From contig NZ_JAYKTS010000006.1 of the NCBI RefSeq assembly GCF_037024155.1, forward strand, positions 28,799 through 92,798: DNA of 64,000 nt, written 5' to 3'. This document shows, one piece after another, positions 7,652 to 16,532 of the stretch. Made by a program: the position numbers and the translations under genes. The notes under the pieces were generated by a model. The model was not told where the DNA came from, did not search any database, and saw only the letters and a program-made list of their open reading frames with translations. The stretch is from Bacillus sp. 2205SS5-2 (GTDB taxonomy: Bacteria > Bacillota > Bacilli > Bacillales > Bacillaceae_K). Every line of letters begins with the position of its first letter. The first letter of the stretch is position 1.

Positions 7652-8859
7652 GGCACTTTTCGTATACATTGTGGCCATTTCAACATATTTTTGATTAAAT
7701 CTTCCGTTTCACAGTTGATTTCCAGCAAAAGTAGACGGATCTAGCTGCAGTGGCTAGCAGCTATGGGACAAATAACATCCAACTCCAAAGGTCAGGACCT
7801 TCTCCGTTGGATAACATTTGCCCGCCGCTGCTGGGCGAGCCCCTTCCGCATTTCGTGATCTAGTTGCAGTGGCTAGGGACTCGGGCATTTGTCAGCCCAC
7901 TACCTGAAGCAGGCTTCACTACATGTTCTGCCAGATGCCTGCCGTCCCTGGGCAGCCCCTTCCGCATTTCGTGATCCAGCTGCAGTGGCTAGGGACTCGG
8001 GCATTTGTCAGCCCACTGCGTGAATCGGGATTCACTACGTGTTCTGCCAGATGCCTGCCGTCCCTGGGCAGCCCCTTCCGCATTTCGTGATCCAGCTGCA
8101 GTGGCTAGGGACTCGGGCATTTGTCAGCCCACTGCGTGAATCGGGATTCACTACGTGTTCTGCCAGATGCCTACCGTCCCTGGGCAGCCCCTTCCGCTTA
8201 TCGTGATCCAGCTGCAGTGGCTAGGGACTCGGGCATTTGTCAGCCCACTGCGTGAATCGGGATTCACTACGTGTTCTGCCAGATGCCTGCCGTCCCTGGG
8301 CAGCCACTTCCGCTTATCGTGATCCAGCTGCAGTGGCTAGGGACTCGGGCATTTGTCAGCCCACTGCGTGAATCGGGATTCACTACGTGTTCTGCCAGAT
8401 GCCTGCCGTCCCTGGGCAGCCCCTTCCGCATTTCGTGATCCAGCTGCAGTGGCTAGGGACTCGGGCATTTGTCAGCCCACTGCGTGAATCGGGATTCACT
8501 ACGTGTTCTGCCAGATGCCTGCCGTCCCTGGGCAGCCCCTTCCGCATTTCGTGATCCAGCTGCAGTGGCTAGGGACTCGGGCATTTGTCAGCCCACTGCG
8601 TGAATCGGGATTCACTACGTGTTCTGCCAGATGCCTGCCGTCCCTGGGCAGCCACTTCCACATTTCGTGATCCAGCTGCAGTGGCTAGGGACTCGGGCAT
8701 TTGTCAGCCCACTGCGTGAATCGGGATTCACTACGTGTTCTGCCAGATGCCTGCCGTCCCTGGGCAGCCCCTTCCGCATTTCGTAAATGATGCCCGAAAC
8801 AAAGCTATATCATAGAGGAAAAACTGATTCGAAAAGCCACAAACTTTGCGAAAACAGCC
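7652..8859 (-). mobile_element. Composite MITE carrying a tandem array, 8-bp target duplication
   Basis: A 1208-bp element with the miniature-element tips GGCACTTTTCGTATACATTG and, inverted, GGCTGTTTTCGCAAAGTTTG. It is flanked by perfect 8-bp repeats TAACGAAA (7644-7651 and 8860-8867). Compared with the 161-bp copy at 41821, the left (7652-7735) and right (8785-8859) parts are present, and about 1.05 kb of GC-rich tandem units lies between TAGACG and AAATGATGCCCG. No coding gene was seen inside. Confidence 0.85.
7736..8782 (+). repeat. GC-rich tandem array, one 119-bp and eight 116-bp units
   Basis: Units begin at 7736 (variant type, 119 bp), then at 7855, 7971, 8087, 8203, 8319, 8435, 8551 and 8667, spaced exactly 116 bases. 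Each starts GTGATC(C/T)AG(C/T)TGCAG and ends CTTCCGC(A/T)T(T/A)TC. Units from 7971 on are nearly identical. Each holds a hairpin GTGAAT-CGGG-ATTCAC and a second CTGCC...GGGCAG. Base composition is far richer in G+C than the surroundings. The unit's CTAGCTGCAGTGGCTAG start resembles widespread Bacillaceae intergenic repeats (CTAGCTCCAGCGCCTAG type, from memory). Confidence 0.95.
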
Positions 8860-8867
8860 TAACGAAA

Positions 8868-9141
8868 AAATATTTTTTGGGGAGCCTTCTCTGACCATCA
8901 GTATAAAAGTGAAACACTTGACAAATCTGTGAATTCCATCTTTTATTTTGTTTCAATAGATGGAAACTATTCGAAACGAGTTCCAAATAAAGAATGTTAT
9001 TCTGTTTCCCTCACAAAGTGAAGTACTTTCTTATTGTATCGCCTCATAATAAAAGAATCAAAAATGTTGCTCTATTGTCTACGCGGCAGAAATATTGATA
9101 TGTTATGATAGCTTAAAATAAGGCAAAGAGAGGATCGAATT
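8868..9141. other. Leader of the oxidoreductase gene
   Basis: No gene. AT-rich sequence after the MITE; the promoter of the next gene must lie here but no convincing -35/-10 pair was picked out. Ribosome site GAGAGG at about 9128. Confidence 0.4.
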
Positions 9142-10200
9142 ATGGATATCGTAAATGTAGGGATTGTAGGCTATGGCTATTCTGGAAAAACGATTCATGG
9201 CAAGCTCTTAGCTGCTAGTAGAGGATTTAACGTAAAGGCTATTGTAACTTCTAAACATGAAAAAGTGAACGAAGACTTTCCCGAAGCTAAAGCCTTAAGC
9301 TCAATCGAGGAATTGATCATGTTGGATGAGATTGATTTAGTGGTGATTACGACACCCAATCATCTTCACTACGATCAAACTAAACAGGCTTTAGAAGCAG
9401 GGAAGCATGTGTTAGTCGAAAAGCCGTTTGTCGTTCAATCAGAACAAGGTAAAGAGTTAATTTTGTTGGCAAAGGAAAGAGAATTAGTTTTATCTGTGTT
9501 TCATAATCGCCGCTGGGACTCAGATTTTCTTACAGTGAAAAAACTATTACAAGATGATACGCTTGGACAAATTAGTACGTATAAAGCTCAGTATGACCGC
9601 TACAGACCCCATAGTCGAGATCGATGGAAGGAAAATGCTGTTCCTGGAGCGGGTGTTTTATATGATTTAGGTGCACATTTACTTGATGGTGCACTTCAAC
9701 TTTTCGGAGTACCCGATTGGATCTGGGCAGATGCCTTTGCTCAACGTGGGGGAAATAAAGCGGAGGATTATTTTCATCTCGTATTGAGTTACGGTGAGAA
9801 AAGAGTGATTTTACATTGTGGATCCATTGTACCAAAATCTGGTCCTCGCTTTGAAGTACATGGAACAAAGGGCAGCTTTGTGAAACTAGGAATGGATTGC
9901 CAAGAAGAACAGCTCAATAGTTTTATACACCCAACAGACGCCATGTGGGGAGTGGAGCCATCGACAATGTATGGAGAATTGACATTACAGAAGCAAGATA
10001 AATTCGAAACGACAGTCTTCCCTTCAGAAAAAGGGAACTATTTGCTTTTTTATGAAAAATTACATCAAGCTATTACCGAACAGGCGCAAGTTCCTGTTAC
10101 TTCTGAGGAAGCTAATCAAGTAATAATAATGATAGAAGCCGCATTGTTGAGCGTGAGGGAAAAAAGAGTTATTTCTCTCAAGGATAAAAGCGCAGGGTGA
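9142..10200 (+). CDS. iolW: Gfo/Idh/MocA-family oxidoreductase, IolW/YvaA-like
   Basis: 352-residue NAD(P)-dependent dehydrogenase. The Rossmann fold begins at once (VGIVGYGYSGKTIHGKLL), a GxGxxG-like nucleotide site at residues 10-15. The catalytic EKPF motif follows HVLVEKPFVV at about residues 94-97, and the C-terminal domain contains GVLYDLGAHLLDGALQLFG with the active-site His of the family. The YGYSGKTIHGKL and HNRRWDSDFLTVKKLL blocks are those I associate with B. subtilis YvaA (IolW, NADP-dependent scyllo-inositol dehydrogenase) and E. coli YdgJ. The substrate is inferred, and the gene lies outside any inositol cluster here. Confidence 0.75.
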   Translation: MDIVNVGIVGYGYSGKTIHGKLLAASRGFNVKAIVTSKHEKVNEDFPEAKALSSIEELIMLDEIDLVVITTPNHLHYDQTKQALEAGKHVLVEKPFVVQSEQGKELILLAKERELVLSVFHNRRWDSDFLTVKKLLQDDTLGQISTYKAQYDRYRPHSRDRWKENAVPGAGVLYDLGAHLLDGALQLFGVPDWIWADAFAQRGGNKAEDYFHLVLSYGEKRVILHCGSIVPKSGPRFEVHGTKGSFVKLGMDCQEEQLNSFIHPTDAMWGVEPSTMYGELTLQKQDKFETTVFPSEKGNYLLFYEKLHQAITEQAQVPVTSEEANQVIIMIEAALLSVREKRVISLKDKSAG

Positions 10201-10280
10201 TGAGGCTACATATTGCATTTTCCACGAGTATGACTTTGATCAAAGGAATAAACTAGGGTGGCTTTTTCCTCTTAACGGAA

Positions 10281-10515
10281 GGCTCTTTTCGTATCCATTG
10301 TGGTTATTTTATCTGATTTTTGATTAAATCACCCATTTCACTGTTGATTCCCATCAAAAGTAGACGGATCTAGCTGCAGTGGCTAGCAGCTATGGGACAA
10401 ATAACATCCAACTCCAAAGGTCAGGACCTTCTCCGTTGGATAACATTTGCCCGCCGCTGCTGGGCAGCCACTTCCGCATTTCGTAAATGATGCCCGAAAC
10501 AAAGCGATAACAGCC
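10281..10515 (-). mobile_element. MITE with a single GC-rich unit
   Basis: Tips GGCTCTTTTCGTATCCATTG and AAACAAAGCGATAACAGCC flank one variant-type unit (10365-10484, the CAGCTATGGGACAAATAAC kind). Flanking 8-mers TAACGGAA and AAACAGAA match at 6 of 8 places. Same internal junctions as the large composite element: TAGACG before the unit and AAATGATGCCCG after it. Confidence 0.75.
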
Positions 10516-10567
10516 AAACAGAAAAACGAATTATTTTGATTCTTTTGGAATTTCGATTAATTACAGT

Positions 10568-10954
10568 ATGACGAGTCATACAGTGTATAAACTCCTTATT
10601 GTGGTCATATATATTTTGCGTGTCTTCATTGTAATGATTTGGTTTTATCGTATATATATTGAAACAATGTATCTTCCGTTTGTATTTGTGGGAATGCCCT
10701 ATATATTTCTCTTTAATAATGTTGTAGAAATTGAAGAGCAAGGTATTATCTGGGTGAAATTCACTTTTATTGGAAGGATATCGATGCGCATGATTGGCAG
10801 GTCCGATGTAACCCCTCGGTGTCTCATGATTGAGTAGAGGAAGGAGAAGAGGTCTGATTAAGAAATTTCATTCCAACATCCACCCGGTCGATTGGCTAAG
10901 AATTTTTCTCGACAGCTTAAGGACTACATCGAATCAAACAGGGTGTATAGTTAG
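10568..10954 (+). pseudogene. Broken small membrane-protein gene
   Basis: The first frame (10568-10837) encodes two strongly hydrophobic segments (KLLIVVIYILRVFIVMIWF, LPFVFVGMPYIFLF) and then NVVEIEEQGIIWVKF. A shift gives YWKDIDAHDWQ, and another frame closes with PPGRLAKNFSRQLKDYIES before a stop at 10954. These pieces read like one protein of about 125 residues interrupted by at least two indels. No ribosome site precedes 10568, and the MITE ending at 10515 may have removed the promoter. The family was not identified. Confidence 0.4.
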
Positions 10955-10971
10955 CGTAAGGAGTTGACAAT

Positions 10972-11364
10972 ATGTACAAAAAAACAGAAACTCTCTCCAT
11001 AGTAGAGGTCCGAGCTGTCGAAGAGATTGTTAGAATTTTGTACAAGGACTATCCAGAATTACATGAGCGACACGGTGAAAAAGGGAAAAAGCATACCGTT
11101 TATGATTTGAAAAAGCACTTTGAATATATTGATGCCGCTTTTAAACTAGAGTCTTCACAGGTGTTCTTGGATTATATCTACTGGCTATACAATGTTCTTT
11201 CTGCTAGAGGTATGGAAAACACCAAATACCTTTTGGCAACCTTCAGAATCATGAAAGAGCAGGAATTTCCAACATGGAGCCATGAACGATTCAAATTTTA
11301 TCAAGCCGTTCTAACGGACACGATAGGTTGGATTCAAAGCCAACCGAAAAAAGATCACGAGTAA
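10972..11364 (+). CDS. Hypothetical protein, 130 aa
   Basis: Not recognised. A soluble, largely helical protein of 130 residues with no signal peptide or membrane segment: it opens MYKKTETLSIVEVRAVEEIV and contains aromatic-rich FLDYIYWLYNVLSARGMENT. Ribosome site GTAAGGAGTTGAC at a good distance from ATG 10972, and a terminator right after the stop, so it is a real single-gene unit. The helical make-up with conserved-looking His/Tyr/Trp recalls sensor domains, but that is only an impression. Confidence 0.65.
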   Translation: MYKKTETLSIVEVRAVEEIVRILYKDYPELHERHGEKGKKHTVYDLKKHFEYIDAAFKLESSQVFLDYIYWLYNVLSARGMENTKYLLATFRIMKEQEFPTWSHERFKFYQAVLTDTIGWIQSQPKKDHE

Positions 11365-11380
11365 TTCATGATCTTTTTTC
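11347..11380 (+). terminator. Terminator between convergent genes
   Basis: AAAAAGATCA / TGATCTTTTTT stem at the stop of the 130-aa gene. Because it is flanked by A on one side and T on the other it can also end the ger operon coming from the right. Confidence 0.75.
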
Positions 11381-11390
11381 TTTAGAATTC

Positions 11391-12479
11391 TTATTCAATT
11401 GTACCTGATTCTAGAATTTTTACATGAGGAACGATTGTGACTTTAATATTAGGGTAATCCTCGTCCCACTTTTTAAAATCAAATCCTCTTTTCTTGGTTT
11501 TTAAGCGATGTCCTATGCCAATCGGATCAATTTTCAACTCGAGAAAGCGAGCTATTAGGTCATTACTATTCTTTTCGATATCCTCTTTCATTTGTTTTTC
11601 GATTTCCTTGATTTTTGCTTGAGAGAGTTTATCTCCAGTAAATTCACGGATAAATCCGTCCAAGGTTATATCGATTTTGACTTCAATAGGATTGTTTTTG
11701 CTCGGAAAAGAAATTTTGTTTTTCGAGTGAATCGAATGGATGGATGCTTCCTCTGGAAATCCTGAGAGCTCACCATCTCCTTTTAATTTCAGTGTATAAC
11801 TACCTTCACTGTATTTATCGACAAGCAATTTAAAGAAGAACATTTGGTCTGAATCAATACGGTCGATATACTTATCATCTTTAAATAAACCCAATCCAGA
11901 AATCTGAACATTTTCCGGACTGGTTTGTTTAATAATTGGGATGTAGGGTGATTTTCCTTTTTGAAAATAATCAAAAAGGAAAACATGGAGATTAGAATCA
12001 GGAACATCACGTATTTGAATATTATGTTCAATTAATTTTGAAATATAGATAGCATTCCCTTTATGCCCATATTCCCCACTTAATAATTCTTGAGCTTTTC
12101 CATCACAAATCGCTAAAAAGATCCGAGAGCCGATACTGGCATCACGTTGTAGATGATCTGCAATATGAAAGATTCCATTTTTACTCAAGTCCTTACTGAT
12201 GACGACTACTTCTAAACTACCTTTAACCAGAGGCTGAAAGGATTGAAGCTCGAGATCACTCATAATATCTCTGCTGGCCGTTGCTTGTGTCGAGAGAGTT
12301 ACATTTTTTATCGTTTTGTCACTTTGAAAACTCGAGTAGATTGCTGTGCCAAGGATTTTCTTATCATCCGTCAAATCATAACCGATCGCACCTTCAATGT
12401 TCAAATCGTCCAGTATTTCTTTTTCCACACATGCTGATAGGAATAAGCAGAGAAGGAATAAGAGAAAGAAACGTTTCAT
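11391..12479 (-). CDS. Spore germination lipoprotein, GerAC/GerKC family
   Basis: C subunit of a GerA-type nutrient receptor in the inner spore membrane. 362 residues, starting with a lipoprotein signal peptide (MKRFFLLFLLCLFLSAC, lipobox LSAC, Cys17). The central Ger(x)C fold and the end IKVTIVPHVKILESGTIE are typical of the family. ATG 12479 overlaps the stop of the B subunit by four bases (ATGA), so the two are translationally coupled. Expected to be transcribed in the forespore, but I did not find a convincing sigma-G promoter. The germinant is unknown. Confidence 0.9.
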   Translation of the reverse strand: MKRFFLLFLLCLFLSACVEKEILDDLNIEGAIGYDLTDDKKILGTAIYSSFQSDKTIKNVTLSTQATASRDIMSDLELQSFQPLVKGSLEVVVISKDLSKNGIFHIADHLQRDASIGSRIFLAICDGKAQELLSGEYGHKGNAIYISKLIEHNIQIRDVPDSNLHVFLFDYFQKGKSPYIPIIKQTSPENVQISGLGLFKDDKYIDRIDSDQMFFFKLLVDKYSEGSYTLKLKGDGELSGFPEEASIHSIHSKNKISFPSKNNPIEVKIDITLDGFIREFTGDKLSQAKIKEIEKQMKEDIEKNSNDLIARFLELKIDPIGIGHRLKTKKRGFDFKKWDEDYPNIKVTIVPHVKILESGTIE

Positions 12480-13558
12480 TTTTTCACCTTCTTAACTAGT
12501 AATAACAAGCCGAGTAAAAGAGGGAAGTAGACATAGTTAATATACAATCCGATGTTGCCGGCAATATCATTTAGTCGATTGATTTGTTCTCTTGTTTGTA
12601 TAAAGTAGACCGACACAAATATAAGACAAAGTATAACGATTAGGGCACGTCGTTGCCGAAAACCGGTCGTACGTTTGATGATGCGGCTAGCACACCAGAT
12701 GAAAAGGCAAACATTAGGGAGAATAACTAAGCACCAATTCGCAATCCCGATATATTCAAAGCGCTCGACAAAAGGCATCTCAACAATTTTCCATAAAGAT
12801 AGCGTCGCCCATACCACTTTTTTCAGCTGTTCTTCACTAAAATAGGCAAATGTTATGATGGTTAAGAACAAATAGAATAATGTTGTCGTCGCAAGTGAAA
12901 GATGTGCCCACTTTTGTGAAATGCGCCCATTTTTAATGAACGGATAATAAATCAATAGTGTTTCATAGCCTAAATAAGTTAAGGACATCTTCATCGCTGA
13001 GGAAAGAATACTCATCAAGTCATGATCCCAAATGGGTAAGAAATTTCGAAAGTCAGAATAGCCTAATGTATACAAAAAGGTAAGTGCCAAGTAAGCAGGG
13101 AGCATCACACCAAAAAAAGCAACCCCCGTAACCACTCGAAATCCTGAACTGACAATATAGTAAACCAGTACCAAAAAAAGAAAAGAGAAAAATAGTGGAT
13201 TCAATTTTGGGAAAAGCCATACTTGTATCACTTCAATATAGTTACGCAAAATATTCAAGGCAATAAGCGATAAATAAAGACAAAATATCAAACTCAAAGC
13301 GTGGCCAAGCCATTTTCCAAAAACATAGCGGTGCACCTCAACTAGGTCTCCTCCACCAGTCTTTGCTAATTGAAAGAGCACGATAACCACAAGATGTGTG
13401 GATAAACCAGCCAAGAGGACGGATATCCAGCCATCATATCCTGCTTTTTCAGCGACAACCCGTTGAAAACCGAGGACGCCAATCCCCACCTGTATCGAGT
13501 TAATAAGGAAAAAAACAATATATGGAGAAATTTGTTTATCTTGAGAAATATTGACCAT
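12476..13558 (-). CDS. Spore germination permease-like subunit, GerAB/GerKB family
   Basis: B subunit of the receptor, an APC-superfamily-like membrane protein that binds the germinant. 360 residues with about ten hydrophobic segments. The start ISPYIVFFLINSIQVGIGVLGFQR and the GGDLVEVHRYVFGKWLG motif are characteristic of GerAB. The gene lies 17 bases after the A subunit and overlaps the C subunit by four bases, the usual A-B-C operon. The specific nutrient cannot be read from the sequence. Confidence 0.92.
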   Translation of the reverse strand: MVNISQDKQISPYIVFFLINSIQVGIGVLGFQRVVAEKAGYDGWISVLLAGLSTHLVVIVLFQLAKTGGGDLVEVHRYVFGKWLGHALSLIFCLYLSLIALNILRNYIEVIQVWLFPKLNPLFFSFLFLVLVYYIVSSGFRVVTGVAFFGVMLPAYLALTFLYTLGYSDFRNFLPIWDHDLMSILSSAMKMSLTYLGYETLLIYYPFIKNGRISQKWAHLSLATTTLFYLFLTIITFAYFSEEQLKKVVWATLSLWKIVEMPFVERFEYIGIANWCLVILPNVCLFIWCASRIIKRTTGFRQRRALIVILCLIFVSVYFIQTREQINRLNDIAGNIGLYINYVYFPLLLGLLLLVKKVKK

Positions 13559-13575
13559 AGTACTCCTTCTTTCGC

Positions 13576-15069
13576 TTATTCATCAATATCCGCTTTTTGT
13601 TTGCTATGTTGCGGTTTTGCAAATCGCTGCGGTTTTTTTGTTCTTAAATATTCGGGACGCCGATTTTGCAGCGAAAATGGAAACCGAATGATCGAATCTC
13701 TTAAATCTTGAATCCGAGGTGGAAACAATGGTTCTAAAAAAGGTCTACCAAGTGATGTAAGCCTGAGGAGGTGGGTCATTAATAGACAAAAACAATAGAC
13801 GATACCAATTAATCCCCATAATTCAGCGAATAATAGAAAGGGGAATCGTAGTAAACGAATCGTATTACCCATTTGGTAAACGGGAGTAGAGAATGAAGCT
13901 AAGGCACCTAGTGCGACCAAGATAAGTAAAACATTACTCGTTAATCCTGCTTCTACCGACGCGGTTCCAATAACAATTCCGCCAACAATACCAATCGTTT
14001 GGCCAACCTTTGTTGGCAATCTTGCACCTGCCTCACGAAGCAATTCAATCGTTAATTCCAGAAATAATGCTTCTAGAATCGGGGGCAAAGGGATTTCTTG
14101 TCTTGACGTGATCAAGGTAGACATTAAATCCTTTGGAATGAGCTCATAATGATAGGTTAGTGCAGCAACGTAAATAGGCGTAATTAAAATTGAGAACGCC
14201 ACCGCAAATAACCGAACTAGCCGAATAAAGGAAGCGATAATCCAATTCGAAAAATAGTCTTCAAAGGCAGAGAAAAACTCAACAAGCGTTGTTGGTGAAA
14301 TTAAGGCATGCGGTGATCCATCAACAAGGATGACAATTTTTCCTTCCACTAGTACAGAAGCGGCTCGATCAGGACGTTCTGTATCCAGTATTTGAGGAAA
14401 TGGAGAAAAAGAGTTATCTGAAATTAGCTGACCAATAATCGTACTATCGATGACTTGATCGATGTCAAGGTCGGTGATACGCTGACGGACTGTCTCGACA
14501 TTTTGATCGTTGGTGATATTGTCTATGTAAATAAGGCCTACTTTTGTTTGGGAAACAGTCCCCACCACTATTTCTTCAATAATAAGTTCTTTTTGCGGAA
14601 TTCTTTTACGAAGAAGATTAATATTTTGGATAATCGACTCAGCGAACGCTTCTTTCGGACCTTCAACCGTAAATTCTACTTCAGGTGAAGAGAGACTTCG
14701 GCCTTCAACTTTTCGAGCTGGAATGAGCACGAAGGAATCGGGGTGACTGGCAAACGTAACCAAAATGGAACCTCGCAGTAAATGATTATCAATTAAGCTC
14801 TTATCCGTTAATACCTTAATTCCTGTTACGGGAATAAGATCATGGAGATCATTTGGATTCTCTAGTGAGTTCTTTAATAAATAAGGAAGAATACTCTTCC
14901 GCACGATTTCCTGATCAACAAGGGTGAAAATGTAATGAAAGGAAAATTTTTCGCCATTATCTGAACAATACTCTATCCCTTTATAGTCCGCCGATAGACT
15001 AAGATGAGGTAATAGTTCAGTATCTTGCTTCTTCTTCGAATTTTTTTTCTTTCGGATGATTAATTTCAT
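13576..15069 (-). CDS. Spore germination protein, GerAA/GerKA family
   Basis: A subunit of the receptor. 497 residues: a soluble N-terminal domain (about 1-270), then membrane segments with the family core ELTIELLREAGARLPTKVGQ and TVGIVGGIVIGTA-like GIVGGIVIGTASVEAGL at about 345-380, and a hydrophilic tail ending in RFAKPQHSKQKADIDE. ATG 15069 follows GAGGTAATTTT. First gene of the operon, divergent from yusU. Closest in layout to the GerK or GerA receptors; which one cannot be settled. Confidence 0.93.
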   Translation of the reverse strand: MKLIIRKKKNSKKKQDTELLPHLSLSADYKGIEYCSDNGEKFSFHYIFTLVDQEIVRKSILPYLLKNSLENPNDLHDLIPVTGIKVLTDKSLIDNHLLRGSILVTFASHPDSFVLIPARKVEGRSLSSPEVEFTVEGPKEAFAESIIQNINLLRKRIPQKELIIEEIVVGTVSQTKVGLIYIDNITNDQNVETVRQRITDLDIDQVIDSTIIGQLISDNSFSPFPQILDTERPDRAASVLVEGKIVILVDGSPHALISPTTLVEFFSAFEDYFSNWIIASFIRLVRLFAVAFSILITPIYVAALTYHYELIPKDLMSTLITSRQEIPLPPILEALFLELTIELLREAGARLPTKVGQTIGIVGGIVIGTASVEAGLTSNVLLILVALGALASFSTPVYQMGNTIRLLRFPFLLFAELWGLIGIVYCFCLLMTHLLRLTSLGRPFLEPLFPPRIQDLRDSIIRFPFSLQNRRPEYLRTKKPQRFAKPQHSKQKADIDE

Positions 15070-15196
15070 AAAATTACCTCGTTAAAACATAATATGGTTA
15101 GTTTGCCTAATTTTTTGGAAAGTATGAGAACCAACCCAAAAGTGAAGAAAGAAATTCTCTTTGGTATAGTAGGAGTAAAGAAGGAGTGGTAGATGT

Positions 15197-15454
15197 ATGA
15201 ATAAAGAAACGTTTGAAGCACAATTTGATGGGTTGTTAGAAAAGTACACAGAGTTGTTACTTGGAGAGGCTTCTCCAGAACTAAAAGAAAAAGTAGAAAA
15301 ATGGGCTCTATACACGTATATTGCCAAATCAATGCCTCCACTTGTAAAACATTGGAATACTGAATACCCTGAGAGCAGAGAGGAAATAAAAAAACTCATT
15401 CTTGAAATTAAGGAACTTAATGACCAACACCGAGAAGAGAAGAAAAAAAGCTAG
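15197..15454 (+). CDS. yusU: YusU-like DUF2573 protein
   Basis: 85-residue acidic, fully helical cytoplasmic protein (MNKETFEAQFDGLLEKYTELLLGEASPELKEKVEKWALYTYIAKSMPPLVKHWN). The sequence and its place at this end of the yus block fit B. subtilis YusU (DUF2573), whose function is unknown. Preceded by GGAGTGG and followed by a strong terminator, so it is monocistronic. Divergent from the ger operon with a 127-base shared regulatory gap. Confidence 0.75.
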   Translation: MNKETFEAQFDGLLEKYTELLLGEASPELKEKVEKWALYTYIAKSMPPLVKHWNTEYPESREEIKKLILEIKELNDQHREEKKKS

Positions 15455-15475
15455 CAGAATGTGCTAGCTTTTTTG
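15444..15475 (+). terminator. Terminator of yusU
   Basis: AAAAAGCTAGCA / TGCTAGCTTTTTT stem-loop with a 5-base loop overlapping the end of yusU. Confidence 0.85.
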
Positions 15476-15524
15476 GTGAAGGAAGAACGTGAGAATCTTT
15501 AAATAATTTTTGTTTTAGCTCAGT

Positions 15525-15640
15525 CTCCATCGGAACGAGAGCATTAGCCACGCCTAGTCAAGAGGCATAGAGCGCATCAGGTCAGTCCTCTCGATTTATG
15601 CTTGTCGCCGAGCGGGGCGCCATGCGCATTTCTTGTGGTT
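15525..15640. repeat. GC-rich intergenic repeat of the Bacillus type
   Basis: Low-confidence unit (CCATCGGAACGAGAGC ... GAGCGGGGCGCCATGCGCATTTC) richer in G+C than its surroundings and ending in the same GCGCATTTC tail as other intergenic units here (for example GCGCATTGCGTATTTC near 60377). Lies between yusU and the coat genes; no gene in it. Confidence 0.4.
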
Positions 15641-15980
15641 ATTGCACACCATTACTATAAGGAAATTGAGACGAGTAGCCCTGAAACTGCTGATGCGATT
15701 GTTGCAGTTTTTGTTGATCAGCCGCCTCTAATTTATACCATCCGTTTCGGAACATACAGTTGAATAATTCCCTTTGTGCATTTTGCGTTTCATTAAAGAT
15801 GGAAAGGATATCTTGATATAGGGCGTCATGACTCGCTTCGTTTAAGGCAGTACAGTAAGAATCCGTCATATATTTTTCAGTTGCCAGTAGATCATTAACA
15901 AAATCGCGGTCATTCATTTGTGGTGTTTTAGGAATTTGCGTTTCGGGATTTTGAATTTGATTGTTCTGTTGGTTTTGCAT
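15639..15980 (-). CDS. Spore coat protein, CotF-family (YusN-like)
   Basis: 113-residue protein with a Gln/Asn-rich N-terminus (MQNQQNNQIQNPETQIPKTPQ) followed by the CotF domain: DRDFVNDLLATEKYMTDSYCTALNEASHDALYQDI and FNETQNAQRELFNCMFRNGWYKLEAAD. The tail is Gln- and Ser-rich. Start at ATG 15980, with GGGGGC 8 bases ahead; the frame extends upstream but without a ribosome site. It forms a pair with the next coat gene (14 bases apart) and sits beside fadM, as yusN does in B. subtilis. Expected in the mother cell during late sporulation. Confidence 0.8.
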   Translation of the reverse strand: MQNQQNNQIQNPETQIPKTPQMNDRDFVNDLLATEKYMTDSYCTALNEASHDALYQDILSIFNETQNAQRELFNCMFRNGWYKLEAADQQKLQQSHQQFQGYSSQFPYSNGVQ

Positions 15981-15994
15981 AACTAAGCCCCCAT

Positions 15995-16255
15995 TTACAT
16001 ATAAGTTTGATTTTGTGGTGGTTGTGCAGTGTTTAAGTGAGTCAAAATTTGATTGTAATGTCGTTGATGCATTTGTCCACACTTATCTAGTTCAGCCTTT
16101 AATTCAGCATTTTGACAATGCTCTGCTAAAAAATGTGATTTTTTCATCGCAAGCAGATTCCAAGAGAGCATATCATTTAAGTATAGTGAATCTTTGGTTG
16201 TTATCATTTGAGGTGGAGTCGTGTACGTTTGATCGCCCATTTGATTTTGTTGCAT
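15995..16255 (-). CDS. Spore coat protein, CotF N-terminal-like
   Basis: 86-residue companion of the downstream coat protein. MQQNQMGDQTYTTPPQMITTKDSLYLNDMLSWNLLAMKKSHFLAEHCQNAELKAELDKCGQMHQRHYNQILTHL covers the four-helix CotF-type region. ATG 16255 is chosen because TAGGAGGG lies 7 bases before it; a longer frame reaches 16354. The rubrerythrin-like helix pattern (HCQ...HQRHYNQIL) is common to YusN/CotF proteins. First gene of the two-gene coat operon. Confidence 0.78.
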   Translation of the reverse strand: MQQNQMGDQTYTTPPQMITTKDSLYLNDMLSWNLLAMKKSHFLAEHCQNAELKAELDKCGQMHQRHYNQILTHLNTAQPPQNQTYM

Positions 16256-16532
16256 AAAATTCCCTCCTAAAAATGTATTCAAAAACTCCTCAGAAAAATA
16301 GGCTTTCCCGAGCAGTTCGTTACCATTCATTAGCTTTCCTCTACGCCTTGTCACTATGCATATATCAAGAGAGAAATAATAATAATAATTTCACATAACA
16401 TTGATTTTTGTATATTCAAATAAACCAAAAAATGATAAAATAAAGTGAAAAGTGGGGAGAGGTAAGACCTCTATATTTTTTTCGTCAAAAAAGTAACCGC
16501 TTTCATATATTTCTCTTTTGGGGGTATACAAC

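Noticed and set aside
7855-8782. Tandem array considered as a CRISPR
   Set aside because: The 116-bp units are repeated whole, with no unique spacers between constant repeats.
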